DNA from: Myotis daubentonii
Lineage: Eukaryota; Chordata; Mammalia; Chiroptera; Vespertilionidae
DNA: 64,000 bases
Reading direction: 5' to 3'
Assembly (NCBI RefSeq): GCF_963259705.1
Contig: NC_081847.1
Location: 69,089,754-69,153,753 of the forward strand
Positions 61,601 to 64,000 of the stretch are shown here, piece after piece. Position numbers and translations under genes: made by a program. Below the pieces are notes generated by a model. It made no database searches. It was given only the letters and a program-made list of their open reading frames with translations, and was not told the origin of the DNA. The first letter of the stretch is position 1. Each line of letters starts with the position of its first letter.

Positions 61601-61777
61601 AATCAAAGGTGCCCAAATGTTTCTGAGGAGAACCCTGAGGATACCAAGCTATTCCTTGAGCATTCTCGTTATTTCTAGTTTTCCTAAAATTTGCTTGCAC
61701 GTTGCTTATTAGGTTGTTCTGAACTGTGGAGGTGAGAGCTCCTTTCAAGAGGCAGAAAAGTCTGGAATAGCCCAAGA

Positions 61778-61989
61778 CAGTGGTCGGCAAACTCATTCGT
61801 CAACAGAGCCAAATATCAACAGTACAAGGATTGAAATTTCTTTTGAGAGCCAAATTTTTTAAACTTAAACTATATAGGCAGGTACATTGTTATTAACTTA
61901 ATTAGGGTACTCCTCAGGCTTAGGAAGAGCCACACTCAAGGGGCCAGAGAGCCGCGTGTGGCTCGCGAGCCGCAGTTTGCCAGCCATGG
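61778..61989. mobile_element. hAT MITE (CAGTGGTCGGCAAACT family)
   Basis: Starts CAGTGGTCGGCAAACTC; the right end is GCAGTTTGCCAGCCATGG (diverged last bases). Flanks GCCCAAGA (61770-61777) and GCACAAGA (61990-61997) match 7 of 8. Interior GAGCCACACTCAAGGGGCC. Same end family as the palindrome at 21817. Confidence 0.85.
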
Positions 61990-62879
61990 GCACAAGAAAA
62001 GCCCAACTGTCCCAGCAGTTAAGTAATGCAGAGTGCTACCCTAAAATATATTTAGGGCCAGACCACTTCATCCAAGTAGAAGATGTTTTTCCAGGGTTGC
62101 AAAGACTGAGAAAATAAGAAAAAAAGAATTGGTGGCGACTCAGCATTAATGAAGTGAAGTACACCTGGAATAAGGGTAAGACGAAAGCCATCGCTTCATC
62201 GTGAGCCGCCTGCTGAGTATGCCCCTGATATAACCCAGACACACACCGCCCCGGTCTGGGCTTCAGTCACCCTGTGCAGCTCAGAGCGTGAGGACCCTCT
62301 GTCTGACCCAGCGTGTCACCCAATGAAATAAAGCCTCACGCCATGTTCCTCAGCTAATAAAAGGCCACTGACCCATTCGAGTCCGCTCTGATCCCTCTAC
62401 CATCTACTGTTGCCATGAGGATGACATGAGATGGCACGTGTGTAAACACCAGCCTGACACACAGCAGGCTCTGCAAGCGCCCCTCATTGTCAAAATCCCG
62501 CAACCCACTTTCTTGCACCCTTAAGCAGAGAACATGTAATCAGACGGTACCATCTCACATGAAAACCATTTTCTCCATCATTATATACTCTTTGGAGTAA
62601 AGAGAAAAAAAAAAATCAGTGTTTAATTTCCTAAACAAGCAACAGCAGAAAGAGATTTGCTTTTAAGAAATGATCAGTTTAAACCAGAACAGAGAACTGA
62701 GAAAAGGGAATTTTTCCAAAGCAGGCTTCAATTTGTACCTGGTCCGTCCAAGGACTGTGCTGGGGGCGGAAGGGGTTGGGTGGATGGAATGTCATCTTTG
62801 AGAGTTTGGGGGTGGTTCTCTCCCCGGGAAGGAACCAATCAGACTAGGGCACTGCAGTTTTTTTTCAATGCGCCCTAAT

Positions 62880-63140
62880 GTTCTACAGATTCTCAGGGTT
62901 TGGTTTTGATGATGGCGAGGTGGGCTATGCACCCATTCATTTAGGAGGTTCAGAGCACTGGGCACCCCCTCCCTGGCCCCAGGCAGACGCTGAGGGCCTG
63001 GACGCCGTTCAGTAACCTAATTATCACACATTCTTGGCTAAGTTCTCTTAATTAGAAGAGTTGGTGGGGACTTTCACCATATGGACTGCTCTCAGATCTG
63101 CCTTGGGAATCAGTAAATTATTTTGTGACGTATGGTTGCA
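62880..63140. promoter_or_regulatory. Candidate conserved non-coding element in EYA2 intron
   Basis: Repeat-free, with homeodomain-type cores (CCTAATTATCAC, CTCTTAATTAGAAG), an E-box-like CATATG and a CRE-like GTGACGTA. Inference from sequence character only. Confidence 0.25.
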
Positions 63141-63194
63141 ATTCCTGAATGGAGGGGAGAGGGTAGGAGCGTATAAAAGAAAGTCTTTCTTTTT

Positions 63195-63405
63195 TAAAAT
63201 ATATTTTTATTGATTTCAGAGAGGAAGGGAGAGGGAGAGAGAGATAGAACCATTAATGATGAGAGAGAATCATTGATCGGCTGCCTCCAGCACACCCCCT
63301 ACTGGGGATCGAGCCAGTAACCACGGCATGTGCCCTGACTGGGAATCAAACCATGACCTCTGGGTTCATAGGTTGATGCTCAACCACTGAGCCACTTCGG
63401 CTGGG
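63195..63405 (-). mobile_element. Ves SINE
   Basis: Reverse, full length. AAAATATATTTTTATTG tail, GGAAGGGAGAGGGAGAGAG, head ending GAGCCACTTCGGCTGGGC. AAGAAAGTCTTTCT occurs at both edges (63177-63190 and 63406-63420), a likely target-site duplication. Confidence 0.93.
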
Positions 63406-63640
63406 CAAGAAAGTCTTTCTAAAAACAAAATCAATCTGATGTCACACTCAAATGAGATAAATGGCATGTGGATTCTTGGAGGTTTCAAAACCCGAACGCA
63501 AAAGTTCATCAGGGTTCAGATGAGAGCAGTTGGGTCTCCACCAACCCCAACTTCCAAAGCTCCCCAATTCAACTGCATCCCTACAGGTCTACTTCCCAAT
63601 CCCCATAGGATTAGGAGGCAACCATTTTCATTAAAAATAA

Positions 63641-63705
63641 GCGATTGGTTGAACGGTCGAACGAATGGCTGGACACTCAGCATATTAGGCTTTTATTATA
63701 TAGGA
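63641..63705 (-). mobile_element. Helitron 5'-terminal fragment
   Basis: 65 bp. On the - strand it starts TCCTATATAATAAAAGCC and ends near CCAATCGC. Host A precedes the TC. Only the 5' end is present; no 3' hairpin. Confidence 0.85.
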
Positions 63706-64000
63706 TAGTTTGCTAATCCCTAGAATAGATGACAAAATGTCAAAGTATGTCATATACAGTAATGGTGAACTTCTATTTCGTTTGGAGTATATGTGTGTGT
63801 GTGTTTTATATTGCGATGATTATTACTACTGTTACTTTGTGACTTGTTTGAGGTCACCTCCAAGAGGCAGTGTGGGGACAGGAGCTCAGATTCCATAATC
63901 CTCTGGCTATGCCATGATGCCTGTCCCGGCTTCCTTGCTCCGAGAGCGGGTTGGCCTTTCATGGCCCAGCTGCATGACAAGAAAGAAGAGGTCCCCTCAG

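Larger units (their letters stand above)
57413..64000 (-). other. EYA2 intron (right end of window)
   Basis: No further Eya exon recognised; the exon expected next, carrying the DxD region, is not here. It contains Ves SINEs, Helitron pieces, a hAT MITE and MIR/MER5 relics. Several stretches, e.g. 62450-63140, have no recognised repeat. Confidence 0.75.

Overview
The window is nuclear DNA from a vespertilionid bat. The genes are mammalian, with short exons, long introns, GT-AG splice sites and AATAAA/ATTAAA poly(A) signals. The interspersed repeats are those known from vesper bats: many tRNA-derived Ves SINEs, HeliBat-type Helitrons (TC...CTAG ends, 3' hairpin), young hAT MITEs with intact 8-bp target-site duplications, and bat-type L1 3' ends. 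There is no bacterial, phage or CRISPR content.

Two genes are present, both cut by the window edges and facing each other. ZMYND8 lies on the + strand at the left. Six coding exons (4743..16720) encode its C-terminal 255 residues: a coiled coil, the MYND zinc finger and a Ser-rich tail. A 3'UTR follows, ending near 17978. EYA2 lies on the - strand at the right. Seven exons (57412 down to 28613) encode the last 242 residues of the Eya phosphatase domain, with a 3'UTR ending near 27940. In all 13 exons the phases join without a break. About 10 kb of repeat-rich DNA separates the two 3' ends, the same tail-to-tail order as on human 20q13.12 (from memory).

ZMYND8 is a nuclear chromatin reader whose MYND finger recruits co-repressor partners. 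EYA2 is a SIX co-activator and HAD-type tyrosine phosphatase. They are neighbours, not an operon, and nothing in the sequence suggests they act together.

Everything else is intron or intergenic DNA: SINEs, L1 fragments, MIR-like relics, MaLR-type LTRs, hAT MITEs, Helitrons and low-complexity tracts. I found no previously undescribed system. The points most worth a second look are: (1) a ZMYND8 cassette exon that appears 13 nt shorter than the human isoform exon and so shifts frame; (2) a 215-bp, ~98% identical direct duplication bracketing an EYA2 coding exon; (3) Helitron copies joined head-to-tail with a direct CTAG/TC junction; (4) a 5'-truncated L1 with a 16-bp target-site duplication and an apparent 3' transduction; (5) a fold-back hAT MITE with ~75-80 bp almost identical arms; and (6) a 300-bp duplication between the two genes. 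All identifications were made by eye from the sequence and remembered families.
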